From Azonexaceae bacterium (lineage in GTDB: Bacteria > Pseudomonadota > Gammaproteobacteria > Burkholderiales > Rhodocyclaceae), in the NCBI GenBank assembly GCA_013335535.1, contig JAAXVL010000002.1:62001-126000 (forward strand): a stretch of 64,000 nucleotides of DNA, read 5' to 3'. The stretch's first letter is position 1; each line of letters begins with the position of its first letter. Both the position numbers and the translations under genes were made by a program. This document shows positions 62,006-64,000 of this stretch, one piece after another. The notes below the pieces were generated by a model. The model searched no databases. It was not told the DNA's origin and saw only the letters and a list, made by a program, of their open reading frames with translations.

Positions 62006-64000
62006 ATGTCCAAGTACACCACCGAGGCTCTACGTTCCATTGCGCTGGTTGGCCATGGTGCCGCCGGCAAGACCAGCCTGGCCGAGGCCCTGCTGTTCGC
62101 GACCGGCGCCATCAGCACGAAGGGCAGCGTCGAGAAAGGCAACACGGTTGCAGACTTCGACGCGCAGGAAAAGGAAGCGGGCCACTCCCTGACCTCGGCC
62201 ATCGTCAATTTCGGCTATGAAGATACCCATATTCATCTGATCGACACCCCGGGCTACCCGGATTTTTCCGGCCAGGCGATTGCTGCGCTGGCTGGCGTCG
62301 ATACCGCCCTGATCGTGGTCAACGCCCAGACCGGCGTCGAACTGATGACCGAGCGCATGATGCGCTACGCCGCCGAACGCAAGCTGTGCCGGATGATCGT
62401 CATCAACAAGATCGATGCCGAAAATCTTGATCTGCCCGGCCTTGTCGCCAATATTCGTGAGCGTTTCGGCAAGCAGTGCATGCTGCTCGACCTACCGGCC
62501 CACGGCGCGGCCGATGTCGTCGAGGTGCTCGAACACGACGCCGGCGACGCTGATTTCGAGTCTGTCGCCGCGGCGCACCGGGCGCTGATCGACCAGATCG
62601 TCGAAGAGGACGAAGAGCTCCTCGCCCAGTACCTTGAAGATGGCGCTGATCCGACTGCGACTGCCTTGCACGCACCTTTTGAAAAGGCCCTGCGCGAAGG
62701 GCATCTGATACCGATTCTCTTCACCTCGGCGAAGACCGGTGCCGGCATCAAGGAATTGCTCCACGTGCTGGCCTCGCTGGCACCGAACCCGGCGGAAGGC
62801 AATGCGCCGCCGTTCTACAAGGGCGAGCCGGGCGACAAGACCGAGCCGTTCCAGGCCGAACCCGATGCGTCAAAACACGTGCTGGCCCACGTTTTCAAGG
62901 TGGTGGCCGATCCGTACCTGGGCAAGATCGGTGTCTTCCGCGTGCATCAGGGCACGATGAAGAAGGACATGCAGCTCTTTGTCGGCGACAGCAAGCGGCC
63001 GATCAAGGTCGGCCATCTTTACCAGTTGCAGGGCAAGGACAGCGTCGAGGTCGATGAACTGCTACCGGGCGATATCGGTGCCATCGCCAAGATCGACGAA
63101 GTCGATTTCGATTGCGTTCTGCACGATTCGCACGACGAGGACCATATCCACCTCGTGCCGCTCGAATTTCCCAAGCCGATGGCCGGCCTGGCCGTCGAAA
63201 CGAAGAAGAAGGGCGACGAACAGCGCCTGTTCGACATCCTGGCCAAGCTGGCCATGGAAGACCCGACCTTTGTCGTCGAACGTCACCCGACCAGCAATGA
63301 AACGGTTATCCGCGGCCTTGGCGAAATCCACCTGAAAGCCAAGCTCGGCCGTATGGCCAGCCAGTACAAGCTGGAAGTCGATACCAAGCCGCCGCGCATT
63401 CCCTACTGCGAGACGATCACCGCCCCGGCCGAGGCGATGTATCGCCACAAGAAGCAATCAGGTGGCGCCGGCCAGTTCGGTGAAGTGCATCTGCGCATCG
63501 AGCCGAAGGGCCGTGGCGAGGGCTTCGAGTTCGTCGATGCGGTCAAGGGCGGGGTCATTCCCGGCGTCTTCATGGCGGCGGTGGAAAAGGGTATTCGTCA
63601 GGGGCTGGAAGGTGGTGTCGTCGCCGGCTATGCGGTCGACGACCTCAAGGTCACGGTATTCGATGGCAAGACCCACGCCGTGGACGGCAAGGAAGTCGCC
63701 TTCACGATGGCCGGTCGCAAGGCCGTTATCGAAGCGATACGCAGCGCCAAGCCGATCGTGCTCGAACCGATTGTCAGCATCGAGATCATCGTTCCGGAAT
63801 CTGCCATCGGCGACCTGACCGGCGATCTGTCTGGCCGGCGTGGCCATATCACCGGCACCGACGGGCGTGGTCACGGCATGTCGGCGATCAGCGGCGAAGT
63901 GCCGCTCGCCGAGCTCAACGACTACCAGTCGCGCCTCAAGTCGCTGACCGGCGGCCAGGGCAGCTACACCATCGAGTTTGCCCGCTACGCGGCGGTGCCG
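62006..64000 (+). CDS. Elongation factor G-like GTPase (runs off the window end)
   Basis: MSKYTTEALRSIALVGHGAAGKTSLAEALLFATGAI, HIHLIDTPGYPDFSGQ, VINKID; frame appears open through base 64000 (665 codons), not in the supplied track. Confidence 0.9.
   Translation, partial: MSKYTTEALRSIALVGHGAAGKTSLAEALLFATGAISTKGSVEKGNTVADFDAQEKEAGHSLTSAIVNFGYEDTHIHLIDTPGYPDFSGQAIAALAGVDTALIVVNAQTGVELMTERMMRYAAERKLCRMIVINKIDAENLDLPGLVANIRERFGKQCMLLDLPAHGAADVVEVLEHDAGDADFESVAAAHRALIDQIVEEDEELLAQYLEDGADPTATALHAPFEKALREGHLIPILFTSAKTGAGIKELLHVLASLAPNPAEGNAPPFYKGEPGDKTEPFQAEPDASKHVLAHVFKVVADPYLGKIGVFRVHQGTMKKDMQLFVGDSKRPIKVGHLYQLQGKDSVEVDELLPGDIGAIAKIDEVDFDCVLHDSHDEDHIHLVPLEFPKPMAGLAVETKKKGDEQRLFDILAKLAMEDPTFVVERHPTSNETVIRGLGEIHLKAKLGRMASQYKLEVDTKPPRIPYCETITAPAEAMYRHKKQSGGAGQFGEVHLRIEPKGRGEGFEFVDAVKGGVIPGVFMAAVEKGIRQGLEGGVVAGYAVDDLKVTVFDGKTHAVDGKEVAFTMAGRKAVIEAIRSAKPIVLEPIVSIEIIVPESAIGDLTGDLSGRRGHITGTDGRGHGMSAISGEVPLAELNDYQSRLKSLTGGQGSYTIEFARYAAVP

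Overview
The 64 kb window is a high-GC chromosomal segment, most likely from a betaproteobacterium of the Rhodocyclales type (inferred from gene content and order). Most of it is core housekeeping: thrB, nadD-rsfS-rlmH-maf, rng, proQ-like, three tRNAs, metF, tlyA, ahcY, metK, two lpxL-like acyltransferases, dapF-DUF484-xerC, hslVU, lysA-lptM-cyaY, PBP1A, pilMNOPQ-aroKB, gltBD, glmU and a partial EF-G. Accessory-looking loci are a phosphopantetheinyl transferase / Pls-PosA-type synthetase / glycosyltransferase-like cluster (4.6-10.3 kb) and a porin plus Zn-type ABC uptake locus (33.3-37.3 kb). The most unusual feature is a dispersed ~35-42 bp element with about 11 copies in both orientations. 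Its core is (T)nCCGGTTGACCGTGG, preceded about one helical turn upstream by an AT-flanked GGCC block (fullest forms GATTTCAATTTTGGCCAATTTTTCCGGTTGACCGTGG and GATTTCAATTTTGGCCAAAATTTCCGGTTGACCGTGG). It occurs in intergenic 3' regions and also inside ORFs (nadD, tlyA twice, a U32 peptidase, the ZnuA signal peptide). In nadD and tlyA it seems to replace the ancestral sequence without changing length, which resembles DNA-uptake-signal evolution more than insertion. Two cis-regulatory RNAs stand out: a recognisable SAH riboswitch upstream of ahcY, and an unassigned metK leader with mutually exclusive helices and a possible pseudoknot at the Shine-Dalgarno. No CRISPR array, transposase or prophage was recognised. 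All calls were made by eye; no searches were run.
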